Source: a bacterium
GTDB taxonomy: Bacteria; JAJVIF01; JAGGVT01
DNA: 19,212 nucleotides
NCBI GenBank assembly: GCA_021157815.1
Contig: JAGGVT010000118.1
Location: 1 to 19,212 of the forward strand
Direction: 5' to 3'
Of this stretch, positions 1-7,583 are shown in pieces. Under the pieces are notes generated by a model. It had not been told where the DNA came from, made no database searches, and saw nothing but the letters and a program-made list of their open reading frames with translations. Each line of letters starts with the position of its first letter. Positions within the stretch are counted from its first letter, which is position 1. The translations under genes and the position numbers were made by a program.

Positions 1-6
1 AAGATT

Positions 7-83
7 GTAGCCCGGCTTCTCATTAGCCGTGAAAATATGGGTAATATCCACGCATTACCCCGGTTAATGAGAAACCGGGCTAC
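7..83. repeat. REP-like imperfect inverted repeat (GTAGCCCGG family, copy 1)
   Basis: A 23-base left arm (7-29, beginning GTAGCCCGG) pairs with a right arm (61-83, ending CCGGGCTAC) with two mismatches around a 31-base centre. It lies 30 bases beyond the stop codon of the minus-strand transglutaminase gene and would form a hairpin in its 3' transcript end, but no T-run follows, so it is not a classical terminator. A related element with the same GTAGCCCGG ends sits at 8384-8457. Confidence 0.75.
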
Positions 84-113
84 CATTTATTTCCTTTTTT
101 CAGAGGTCTTATT

Positions 114-2447
114 TTACTTATCTGTTTTCATTCGAGCGGCTTTCCTCAGTGAATCAATCGCTTTGCGATAATTGCGCTTTATCCTCTTAAAAACATCCTT
201 ATGCAGATAGCGTGGAGCGTAATTCAGAATCCAGAAATCGGTGAGGAATCGCTCGATGGCATCACGCGATTCAGGATACTCATGCCTTGCTGTCATAAGT
301 ATTTCCGTTGGTGTCGCGCCAATCGCTATCCTGTTGCCTTTCTGGCGAAGTGTTTCCGTAAGCTGCGAGTAATACACCCGTGATTTCCGCTTGAAAATCT
401 CGGAATTATCAGGCGGATTACGGACAATCAGAACTACAATCATAATCGAGGCAATCAGCACGACAACGATAATGAAGTTAAAAATCAATTCCAAAGCAAA
501 CCATGTGCTTAACGAATCCAGCAACCGTCCTGAATTGAAATTATAAAGCGAAAAGGATTTTTTTATAAACGGCCTTATTCGGTTGGTGTAGAACTGGCGT
601 GGACTGTAAACATAAAGTTCGTTAATTAAACTGCTCGACACAGCGACCATTTCACTGGCTCTATCTTTTGTGTCATTCCATAGGGTATTCGGAGTCGGGT
701 CAAATTCAATCCAGCCAATTTCGGGAAAATAAACCTCGACCCATGCATGGGCGTTCTTTTCACGGATAATATAGCTATTGCTGTTAAACGCGTACGTTCC
801 CGGAGAATACCCGGTCGCTATCCTGCATGGGACATCAAGCGACCTGAGCATTACCGCCATCGCTGACGAGAATATCTCACAGTGTCCTTTCTTGGGATTA
901 ACCTCAAGGATAAAATAAGAGATAACATCATATTCAGGCGGACAAAATGGCGGGCTTGTTGAATACCTGCCAACCGATTTTAAATATTTCTGAATGGCAA
1001 TTGCTTTTTCATAATCGGTCGTAGCGTTTGCTTTACGGGCGATCTCCCATGCAGTATCCCTGATTGTTCTACCGTTTATCGGCTTCTCAATCGATTCAGG
1101 CAGTTGTGTGTACCGTTCAAGAAAATGTCCGCTGGATCGCTCGCGAAGGTATGTTGCTTCCATGCCGGATTGCATATATGAACTCGCTGTGAAATAATAG
1201 GCAAGAATACCGTGCGTGATAGGTTGACCCTTGTCATTTTTCAGTTTTATTTCTGATGATGCATTCGTCCACAGGTCATCAATTCCTATCTTAAGCGATG
1301 TTGTTTCCCAAGGGAGAAACAAAAATGAGGATGGGTTATAACCCTTTACAAACGTAACTCTGCCATTATATTCAACCTTGTTAGCCTTCAACTCATCGAT
1401 ATATACCTCTCGCGCTTCCTGCAGTTCAAACACGCCTTCGCCTGTATTGCCCATTAACACCGGATCATGTTTCAGATGGAGTTCCCAGTCCTTGTTCAGT
1501 TCACCCGTTCTCTTCCATTCACCGCCGGCATATTCATCCCAAACCATGGCTCGCATGTAACGCGGATAATCCATCTGAACTTCCATCACAACATCATTCG
1601 CGTTATCACCCTCACGGATAGTTTTTCCGTGTGTTATTTTGAAATTGTTTTCATCGAACCCAACATAGGTTTCCGTCTTCTCGTTCAGGTTGGAGATTTG
1701 AGCCAGGTCCTCAGGATTTTGCCGTTTTTCCAGATCGTCAATCCTCTTGCCAAAAAGATTTCTATAAAGCGTTGTGTATCTTCTGTTTATTCTCTGCTGA
1801 TGAGGAATAATCAGATAAACCGTAGTGGAAATTAAAAGCGCGATTACACCATAGAGAAGCAACATCCCTATCTCACGCCGGGGTTTAAGGTTCTTCTTTA
1901 TCTTTTCAAGTTCGAAATATCCCAGACGGCTTTCATCTATCTCTCTTGCTTTTGTCAGAAGATACAGGCATACGATAATCACAAAAAAGTAAACCTGAAG
2001 CGAGATGATATAGTTTGATTCATAACTTGGGATTGAGCACAACAGGATTATTGTCATCGACACAACAAGCGGCACGAAAAAATCATCGCGATTGAACAGT
2101 ATGTAACTTCTCAACACAAGAAGCACAGCGAGAAGTTGCCCGAGAATCGTTCCAAAATACTCCGGCTTGTCCAGCATTTGCCTGAAATATATCGCGAAAA
2201 ATACCAGCGCAAGCAGGTTTATCAGGATATCCATATACGACCTGAAACGGATATGGGCGTATATGCTGATAAGATATCCCGCGGCGAGAAATGTCCACAG
2301 GATATAGCGTATGTTATTCTCGCCAAAAACCAGGTAGTAGGTGTTAATTGTCAGAAAGGAGAGAAGGAAAAACGCGATATAAAGCGCCGCGGATGGTTTC
2401 CGGCGTGTTGGGTCGGGTTTTCTGTAGAGAATCAAAGACACTTGCAA
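114..2447 (-). CDS. TgpA-like membrane transglutaminase-domain protein
   Basis: Seen: about seven hydrophobic spans in residues 21-215, a large extracytoplasmic region, a transglutaminase-like core at about 455-590, one further span at about 652-676 and a charged cytoplasmic tail. The papain-like triad is visible as Cys523 (GHCEIF), His567 (NAHAW) and Asp583 (EFDP). Known: this N-terminal TM bundle, transglutaminase core, TM and DUF4129-like tail order is that of TgpA-type proteins, which often sit with MoxR and DUF58 genes; neither is in this window. Substrate unknown, presumably a periplasmic protein or peptide. The furthest start is TTG at 2447; GTG at 2441 is an alternative. A TATAAT lies only five bases upstream of the TTG and no ribosome binding site is seen, so translation may be leaderless. 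recF lies upstream on the same strand, 281 bases away. Confidence 0.88.
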   Translation of the reverse strand: MQVSLILYRKPDPTRRKPSAALYIAFFLLSFLTINTYYLVFGENNIRYILWTFLAAGYLISIYAHIRFRSYMDILINLLALVFFAIYFRQMLDKPEYFGTILGQLLAVLLVLRSYILFNRDDFFVPLVVSMTIILLCSIPSYESNYIISLQVYFFVIIVCLYLLTKAREIDESRLGYFELEKIKKNLKPRREIGMLLLYGVIALLISTTVYLIIPHQQRINRRYTTLYRNLFGKRIDDLEKRQNPEDLAQISNLNEKTETYVGFDENNFKITHGKTIREGDNANDVVMEVQMDYPRYMRAMVWDEYAGGEWKRTGELNKDWELHLKHDPVLMGNTGEGVFELQEAREVYIDELKANKVEYNGRVTFVKGYNPSSFLFLPWETTSLKIGIDDLWTNASSEIKLKNDKGQPITHGILAYYFTASSYMQSGMEATYLRERSSGHFLERYTQLPESIEKPINGRTIRDTAWEIARKANATTDYEKAIAIQKYLKSVGRYSTSPPFCPPEYDVISYFILEVNPKKGHCEIFSSAMAVMLRSLDVPCRIATGYSPGTYAFNSNSYIIREKNAHAWVEVYFPEIGWIEFDPTPNTLWNDTKDRASEMVAVSSSLINELYVYSPRQFYTNRIRPFIKKSFSLYNFNSGRLLDSLSTWFALELIFNFIIVVVLIASIMIVVLIVRNPPDNSEIFKRKSRVYYSQLTETLRQKGNRIAIGATPTEILMTARHEYPESRDAIERFLTDFWILNYAPRYLHKDVFKRIKRNYRKAIDSLRKAARMKTDK

Positions 2448-2452
2448 TAATA

Positions 2453-2458
2453 ATTATA
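2453..2458 (-). promoter_or_regulatory. Candidate -10 box of the TgpA-like gene
   Basis: On the minus strand the sequence TGTATAAT ends five bases before the TTG start at 2447. Transcription would begin at about the start codon, giving a leaderless mRNA, or the true start is the GTG at 2441. No clear -35 was found. The same TGTATAAT octamer precedes recF. Confidence 0.4.
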
Positions 2459-2527
2459 CAGCATTAATAACGTTGATTGTCATTCCAAATCAGTTAATGA
2501 ATTATCATTCCAAACAAGCCCATAGGT

Positions 2528-2601
2528 TGTCATTCTGAACTTGATTCAGAATCCATTTCCTTTCGGCAATATATGGATTCCGGGTCAAGCCCGGAATGAC
2601 A
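2528..2601. repeat. Nested double hairpin of the TGTCATTC/GGATTC family
   Basis: Two hairpins stand side by side: ATTCTGAA (2532-2539) with TTCAGAAT (2545-2552), and TTCCGGG (2578-2584) with CCCGGAA (2590-2596). The outer sequences also pair: TGTCATTC (2528-2535) with GAATGACA (2594-2601), and GAATCCAT (2549-2556) with ATGGATTC (2573-2580). The second hairpin is nearly identical to the left end of the element at 10227-10394, so this is a dispersed family. Confidence 0.75.
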
Positions 2602-2694
2602 TGAGACAATTTCATAATTCCATTACCAGAAGTATGTCATTCCGACATTCTACACTTTTCGACTCCGCTCAGTGTTTTCGAAAAGCGAAGGGTC

Positions 2695-2721
2695 GGTTCT
2701 TTAGTCTGTCCTCAGAAATCC
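2695..2721. repeat. 27-base exact repeat (copy 1)
   Basis: A 27-base stretch beginning GGTTCTTTAGTCTG and ending AGAAATCC is repeated exactly, in the same orientation, at 14973-14999. Here it lies eight bases beyond the recF stop codon. In both places it joins other palindromic repeat modules. Confidence 0.85.
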
Positions 2722-2728
2722 CTTTCAG

Positions 2729-3838
2729 CTATTCATCACGATTGATTTTACCATCTAACACACTGAACATCGCGATATCGTTCATACCCTCAAGCCATTT
2801 TTTCGATAAATCCCTGTCAACCGCGGTAATCATCAGCTGGCAGTCCTTTGGAAGCGCCTTGAGAACTTTCCTGCGGCGTGTCTGGTCAAGTTCGGAAAAT
2901 ATATCATCCAGAAGAATTACGGGATTCAAATTCCATCTTTGTCTGAGTATGTGATATTTCGCGATTATCAGCGCGACAACGGAAAGCCGCGTTTCTCCTC
3001 TGGATGAAAATTTGCGTATATCCTCATCGCTGAACGTCGATGTGAAATCATCGCGGTGAGGTCCCAACATCGTGCGCTTGATTGCCATATCGCGCGGACG
3101 GCTTTTCCCATACGCCTCTTTCAATTGTTCAACCGGATTTTCCGCCCGAACAAAACTTTCAAGCGACGGTTTATACTCAAGGGCAATTGAAATCTCGTCC
3201 CCGAATTCATCCTGCGATAACCGCTCAAGAATATTTTGCAATTCCTCCGTTGCTTTCGCTCGCCGGGATGTCATCTCAATGCCAAGATTGCTTAGTATTT
3301 CCTCGTACGGCTCGAAACTCATCCCATCTGTAACGCGTGATTTAAGCATCGCGTTTCGAGCGGCGTACGCCTCCTTGTAGCTTTTTAAAACGCGCATGTA
3401 TGCCGGCTCAGTGAGAAGAATAATCTCATCGAGAAACCTGCGTCGGTTAAACGGCTCACCGGTGAGTATTTTGAAATCCTCGGGAAAGAAAGTAAGCGCC
3501 CAGACTCCTTTGTCGTGTCCCGGCAGTTTTTTACGCGCCTGGCCATCCACAATCAGGCGTTTCTGATTCCCCCTCTCGATAACGCACTCGACACGGTTAT
3601 GAACATCTTCGACATTTAACTCAATCTCCCATTTCGCGAAATCGCCGTCATGCGGAACAACCTCATGGATACGGCTTGCGCGCGGAGTCCGCCCGTTCAC
3701 AATCAACGCGGCAGACTCAAGCAGATTGGTCTTCCCATGCCCATTTTCGCCATAAAACAGGTTGACTCCCGGTGAGAGTTCCAACCGGAAATCATGAAGG
3801 TTACGAAATCGTGTGATGTTGATGTGATTAATTCGCAT
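2729..3838 (-). CDS. recF: DNA replication and repair protein RecF
   Basis: RecF is an SMC-like ABC ATPase that binds gapped DNA and, with RecO and RecR, helps load RecA. Seen: Walker A GENGHGKT (30-37), the GPHRDD motif (259-264), the ABC signature region SSRGETRLS (278-286) and Walker B VILLDDIFSELD (307-318). Length (369 residues) is normal. The ATG at 3838 has AAGGA seven bases upstream and a TATAAT further up. Unlike the classical dnaA-dnaN-recF-gyrB arrangement, this recF stands alone, followed on the same strand by the repeat-rich gap and the transglutaminase gene. Confidence 0.96.
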   Translation of the reverse strand: MRINHINITRFRNLHDFRLELSPGVNLFYGENGHGKTNLLESAALIVNGRTPRASRIHEVVPHDGDFAKWEIELNVEDVHNRVECVIERGNQKRLIVDGQARKKLPGHDKGVWALTFFPEDFKILTGEPFNRRRFLDEIILLTEPAYMRVLKSYKEAYAARNAMLKSRVTDGMSFEPYEEILSNLGIEMTSRRAKATEELQNILERLSQDEFGDEISIALEYKPSLESFVRAENPVEQLKEAYGKSRPRDMAIKRTMLGPHRDDFTSTFSDEDIRKFSSRGETRLSVVALIIAKYHILRQRWNLNPVILLDDIFSELDQTRRRKVLKALPKDCQLMITAVDRDLSKKWLEGMNDIAMFSVLDGKINRDE

Positions 3839-3845
3839 GAGTTTA

Positions 3846-3867
3846 TCCTTAAACCACGCGCATTATA
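3846..3867 (-). promoter_or_regulatory. recF -10 box and ribosome binding site
   Basis: On the minus strand TGTATAAT (core 3862-3867) is followed by AAGGA (3846-3850), seven bases before the recF ATG. The predicted leader is about 17 bases. No convincing -35 was found. Confidence 0.5.
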
Positions 3868-3997
3868 CACCAGAGGAAAGCAGTAGGGGCGTTTGTGTAT
3901 TGCTTTTCTCCGCCGGGAGATTCGGCACCCTTGCCGGATAAAGCCGGGAGATACAGTGAGGTTGCCGTAAAAAAATTGCATAACAATCTTCAAACTC

Positions 3998-4026
3998 TTG
4001 ACTTTTCGGGGGGGGTGTAACATAAA
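3998..4026 (+). promoter_or_regulatory. Candidate promoter with G8 tract in the spacer
   Basis: TTGACT (3998-4003) and CATAAA (4021-4026) are separated by 17 bases. The spacer contains eight consecutive Gs (4008-4015). The -35 is a good match; the -10 is weak. It would drive the Cys-rich protein and lipoprotein genes starting at 4063. Length change in the G run would alter the spacer and thus expression. Confidence 0.4.
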
Positions 4027-4062
4027 TAATATGTGAAGCAAAAAACGTAATAGAGGAGTCAA

Positions 4063-4536
4063 ATGATGAAATTTAAGATTTTAGCTTTTCTAATGGTCTT
4101 TTTAGTCATTACATCTGTAGCTCAAACGAACACTGCACAAGCACATCGATGTAAACCAGATTCAACGGATTTTATATTTGAAGAGAAAGGTCCATTTCCC
4201 AAGGATAACTGCCTTACTATTGTTGATAATAGAATAGTTATAGTTGACTGTGAATATGAAATTTATCAAATAACCTGTGTAGGTGTATGGTGCGATTTAT
4301 GGGATAATTCAATGTATGTTGAAAGTGATTGCACCATTGATGATCAACCACCTGGAAATGTACCTATCTGGCTGCCGGTGCCTTGTGGTTCGCCTGATCC
4401 GGTTTCGTATATGTGGCAAACTGTGGTTAATATTACTGGTGAAGAAGGATGTTCAGCCATATGTTGGTATTGCCTGCCGTGGGAAGTGCCAACCAAATCA
4501 TTAGCTGAGGCTAGGTGTACTACTATAGAACCATGA
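4063..4536 (+). CDS. Secreted cysteine-rich protein, unknown function
   Basis: I do not recognise the family. Seen: a Sec signal peptide (hydrophobic core at about 6-20) with a plausible signal peptidase I site after Ala27 (TAQA/H), then about 130 mature residues with eleven cysteines, including a CWYC motif near the end, so disulfides are likely after export. Two consecutive ATGs follow GAGGAG (4053-4058), giving spacings of four or seven bases; the second ATG at 4066 is equally possible. The gene is visibly richer in A+T than the genes to its right. It is followed 58 bases later by a lipoprotein gene in the same direction, probably one transcript ending at the terminator near 5650. Confidence 0.75.
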   Translation: MMKFKILAFLMVFLVITSVAQTNTAQAHRCKPDSTDFIFEEKGPFPKDNCLTIVDNRIVIVDCEYEIYQITCVGVWCDLWDNSMYVESDCTIDDQPPGNVPIWLPVPCGSPDPVSYMWQTVVNITGEEGCSAICWYCLPWEVPTKSLAEARCTTIEP

Positions 4537-4594
4537 AACATTTTCTATATTTCAATCGAATACTTTACTAAAATCTCAATCGGGAGAGAAAGAA

Positions 4595-5623
4595 ATGAAG
4601 AAATCACTACAAATCAGCATTATAATTTTTCTTTTACTACTAATTGGTTGTTCCGACAGCTCAAATAAAGTAAATCCACCACCTGCTGATAATGATGGTT
4701 TATCAGCTGAACAACTCAAAGCTCTAACACGAGAAATGGCTGTACCTCGTGAAGACATTACAAGAACCCTTGATTTCCCAATTACAGAAAATAAGAGTAA
4801 ATTAAGCGGGATACAGAATACGGGCGTTGCCAGTTTACGAATGTCATTGATTCTGTATTCTGAAATGCATGGACAATTCCCCCAGTCATTAAACGGCCTG
4901 ATAAACAGCGGTTTTCCCATTTTCTACCCTAGGGATGTTAAAAGCGGTAATCCCCAAAGAATCGTCAGTAGTAAACCTCTGCTGAATGAACAGTCATTTG
5001 GCGCGTTGAAATATATCAGAACAGATTCAAATAATGTCCAGATTAAATATGTTGTTCATGATTCCGGTGAGGACATATGGAAACTGAAAACCCTTGATAT
5101 TTCAAATACTCCTGTCCTCCCTGATTTCTTATCCGCTGAATCCGGCACATTTATCAGGGTTAACGGTGGGACAGTGGGTGTTGGTTCAATAGAGGATAAC
5201 AACAAGCGTCTTCTCTATTCGCAATTTGGATTGTGGTCAACATATCTGCAGGATCATACTGGAAGGTATTACTCTTATCAGAAAGAGTTTCCGTCATCGT
5301 TTGATGATTTATTCGATGCCAGGCATCTTGTTATTAAGGAAAATCTTGAAACCTTTCAGGCGTTGCTGAAAAGTGCAAATGCTGATTTCAAGTGGGGTTT
5401 CGATTATAACGCGAATGTGAATTACACATGGCTTGCTATTGATGATGAAGTGTTAATTGATGAATGTATAGGATACACAGAAAACTTAACCCCAATAATA
5501 AATGACTGTGATCCTGAGGAAATCGATATGTCATCACCGCTTCTGACCACCGAAAGCCTGTTGGAATTGCAGATTCCCGATGATTACCTTATATCCATCA
5601 ATGACATTTCGATTGGCGATTAA
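4595..5623 (+). CDS. Lipoprotein with two pseudopilin-like segments
   Basis: Seen: a type II signal peptide with lipobox LIGC and lipidated Cys19, Ser at +2 (consistent with outer-membrane sorting), and a Pro/Asp-rich linker (about 26-36). Residues 77-112 (helical LRMSLILYSEMHGQFPQSL) resemble the region after the N-terminal helix of type II secretion pseudopilins, where a helix runs into a GxYPxSL turn; residues 205-245 (LLYSQFGLWSTYLQDHTGRY, then EFPSSFDDL) look like a second, degenerate copy. This similarity is from memory and weak; there is no pilin cleavage site. The ATG has GGGAG eight bases upstream. It is probably co-transcribed with the Cys-rich protein gene and ends before a shared terminator. 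Confidence 0.75.
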   Translation: MKKSLQISIIIFLLLLIGCSDSSNKVNPPPADNDGLSAEQLKALTREMAVPREDITRTLDFPITENKSKLSGIQNTGVASLRMSLILYSEMHGQFPQSLNGLINSGFPIFYPRDVKSGNPQRIVSSKPLLNEQSFGALKYIRTDSNNVQIKYVVHDSGEDIWKLKTLDISNTPVLPDFLSAESGTFIRVNGGTVGVGSIEDNNKRLLYSQFGLWSTYLQDHTGRYYSYQKEFPSSFDDLFDARHLVIKENLETFQALLKSANADFKWGFDYNANVNYTWLAIDDEVLIDECIGYTENLTPIINDCDPEEIDMSSPLLTTESLLELQIPDDYLISINDISIGD

Positions 5624-5642
5624 CAAAATCACGTGTATTAAA

Positions 5643-5684
5643 CAAAAAACCCGCCCTTCTCAAGGCGGGTCTTGTTGCGTTTTA
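5643..5684. terminator. Bidirectional intrinsic terminator
   Basis: Stem ACCCGCC (5649-5655) pairs with GGCGGGT (5664-5670) around an eight-base loop. On the minus strand it is followed by TTTTTT, ideal for the large lipoprotein gene ending at 5700; on the plus strand it is followed by a T-rich tail ending GTTTT, for the lipoprotein gene ending at 5623. It lies between two convergent genes. Confidence 0.85.
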
Positions 5685-5699
5685 GATTAATAATCTCCA

Positions 5700-7481
5700 C
5701 TATTCTCCCTGCGCCTCGTTCTTCACCGTTATCTGCTTCTCACGAGCAATCGTGTCGCACTGGTCTGAATCGACCTCGAGTTCAAGGTTAATCAGCGTGT
5801 TCTCATCAACCGGATTCGCGAAGAATTCAATCAGCTCACTATCGTTTCTAAGGAAATAACCGGCGGATGGCGGTGCGCATGTCCATCTGAAAGTTAATCC
5901 CTGGATTGAATACGGCTGGACTGTAACAGAATAGAATCCTGACTGCATTTCATACAGATAGTCAGCGCCCTTGATATTCGAGACAGCGTATGGGCAGTCT
6001 GAATATGCAATAAGTGCATCGAGAGTTTTTGTCACGCCTTCAGTGCAAGTGTCGGATTTGACAATAACCTTTATTACGACATTGGTGTCGGACGTAACTT
6101 CCGCAGCCTCGAACTGTGTACTGTAGGCATTCGGAGTGCCGAACACGCCACCTGATTCAGGAATGCACAGCCAGGAATATGTGATTCCCGTATCGCCGCT
6201 TGCGTTGACTGTGTACTGCGCGAATCCACCGCTGTTAATAACATCCGAGCCGGAAATTTCGCTTACAATCAGTTCACCGGATTCACCGCACTGTCCAACT
6301 GAACCCTCAGCAACGTGTTCGCTGATATTTAGCAGTTCAATTGTGAACGGCAGCATTTCATCAGACATCATCTCGACAAGAACAGTCGCTTCCACTCGCA
6401 GGCCGCCGTACAAATCGTAAACCAAACAAGGCGAAACCAGTTCGCCTGTGCCGTCCATTTCGAATATCGACTCACAGCTAATTGATGGCCCCTCAATACC
6501 CGCGAACAGAACTCGCGCTTCAGGCCGTATGTATCCCCGGAAAGAAACTTCACTATCAGCGGTTCCCAGAATCGTTCCCGGACTGAAATTATGGCTCACA
6601 TTAGAGATAGGCTTCCACTCGTTGTTTTCATATTTTGTTCCGACTTCAACACACAAATCGGTGTCAATGCCGGAAATAAGCCCATTTTCAACGCAGCCAT
6701 CGAAATCAACGCCAGCGAAGAAATCGACCACGACTGTTCCCCATACCGGGCCAATCTGGAAAAGAACGGGGTCGGATGTATGAACGAGTTTCTCGGCGTT
6801 GACATCGAAATCGCCGGTTCCATAAACTTTCATGTCATAATCAAAATTTAAATCGCCGGTGGCTGTCGCCTTGAAGTATGTCAGTCCCTGGATAATATCA
6901 TAGGTCATTTCGATGTTGACTGATGGATTGAAAACAACTTCGCCATCATGAATTTTGACTGTAACCTCATCATCCTGGTAGATGATAATGCCATCAAGGT
7001 CAACAACATATCCCGACGGTGGGGTGGGTTCACATCCCGGTGTTCTGAAATAGGTTTGATTCGTTCGTTCAGAATAATCAATCTGCGCGGACATCTGGGC
7101 AGAGCCAACCGCGTCATCAATGGACGCCTGTGATGTCGAGATAACCAATTGAGTTCCCGTGTCAACGATATCCGTGACTGTCCGCAAATAACCGCCATTA
7201 GCAGAACCTGAAAGGATGTCACCGATGTTGATATCAGGCGACGCGCCTGAATAGTCGAATGTGTAGGTATCGCCATCCACACCTGACAGGTTCATGGGCA
7301 GGTTATCAACATCTTTCAAATTCTCGGATGACTCATAATAATCATCGCCACCCTCGGTTGGCGGTGTGTCGCCCGGCAGATTTGGAGCAACGCCGGAACC
7401 ACCGCTGCAATTCGCAACAACTGTCGCGATAATGACAAACAGAACAATCAAAAGCAAAGCAATTCTAATTTTTGAGGACAT
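5700..7481 (-). CDS. Large beta-rich lipoprotein with two Ig/PKD-like C-terminal repeats
   Basis: The ATG at 7481 is chosen because GGAGGG lies seven bases upstream and a proper signal sequence follows; the frame stays open to 7553. Residues 1-25 end in VANC, a lipobox with unusual Asn at -1, followed by a Gly/Pro/Asp-rich linker. About residues 50-110 carry a GDILSGSANGGYLRTVTDI segment like one I recall from many extracellular beta proteins. The middle is beta-rich with scattered Cys. The C-terminal 170 residues hold two related modules: TYSWLCIPESGGVF...KSDTC and TFRWTCAPPSAGYF...DSDQC, each with a paired-Cys pattern, resembling Ig/PKD-type folds. Function unknown; probably surface exposed. 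The protein is 593 residues from this start. No partner gene is obvious. Confidence 0.8.
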   Translation of the reverse strand: MSSKIRIALLLIVLFVIIATVVANCSGGSGVAPNLPGDTPPTEGGDDYYESSENLKDVDNLPMNLSGVDGDTYTFDYSGASPDINIGDILSGSANGGYLRTVTDIVDTGTQLVISTSQASIDDAVGSAQMSAQIDYSERTNQTYFRTPGCEPTPPSGYVVDLDGIIIYQDDEVTVKIHDGEVVFNPSVNIEMTYDIIQGLTYFKATATGDLNFDYDMKVYGTGDFDVNAEKLVHTSDPVLFQIGPVWGTVVVDFFAGVDFDGCVENGLISGIDTDLCVEVGTKYENNEWKPISNVSHNFSPGTILGTADSEVSFRGYIRPEARVLFAGIEGPSISCESIFEMDGTGELVSPCLVYDLYGGLRVEATVLVEMMSDEMLPFTIELLNISEHVAEGSVGQCGESGELIVSEISGSDVINSGGFAQYTVNASGDTGITYSWLCIPESGGVFGTPNAYSTQFEAAEVTSDTNVVIKVIVKSDTCTEGVTKTLDALIAYSDCPYAVSNIKGADYLYEMQSGFYSVTVQPYSIQGLTFRWTCAPPSAGYFLRNDSELIEFFANPVDENTLINLELEVDSDQCDTIAREKQITVKNEAQGE

Positions 7482-7511
7482 CGTACGACCCTCCGAAATA
7501 TTGCATATAAT

Positions 7512-7542
7512 ATTAAAAGACAGTGAAACCCTTTCCCTGTCT
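7512..7542 (-). terminator. Hairpin plus T-run downstream of fetB
   Basis: Arms 7518-7528 (AGACAGTGAAA) and 7532-7542 (TTTCCCTGTCT) pair over eleven positions with one mismatch and a three-base loop. On the minus strand the stem runs into TTTTAATATT. It lies 41 bases after the fetB stop and before the start of the large lipoprotein gene, so it probably ends the fetAB transcript. Confidence 0.55.
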
Positions 7543-7583
7543 ATTAATGTCATGAAATACGGGTGAAAAGGTGTTAATACGAT

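Larger units (their letters stand above)
2448..2728. other. Intergenic region filled with short repeats
   Basis: This 281-base gap between recF and the transglutaminase gene holds several GTCATTCC or GTCATTCT motifs, the nested hairpins at 2528-2601, a TTTTCGACTCCGCTCAGTG-like stretch around 2658-2676, a TTTTCGAAAA palindrome, and the 27-base repeat at 2695-2721 that recurs at 14973-14999. No coding potential is convincing. Confidence 0.6.

Noticed and set aside
1467-1835. 122-codon plus-strand open frame
   Set aside because: Antisense to the transglutaminase gene, which has a full domain structure and catalytic triad; no independent evidence.
2541-2954. 137-codon plus-strand open frame
   Set aside because: Its first half is repeat sequence and its second half is antisense to the end of recF.
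3900-3955. CCGGGAGAT motif occurring twice upstream of recF, considered as an operator pair
   Set aside because: Only two short copies with no symmetry, and no matching site near any other promoter in the window.
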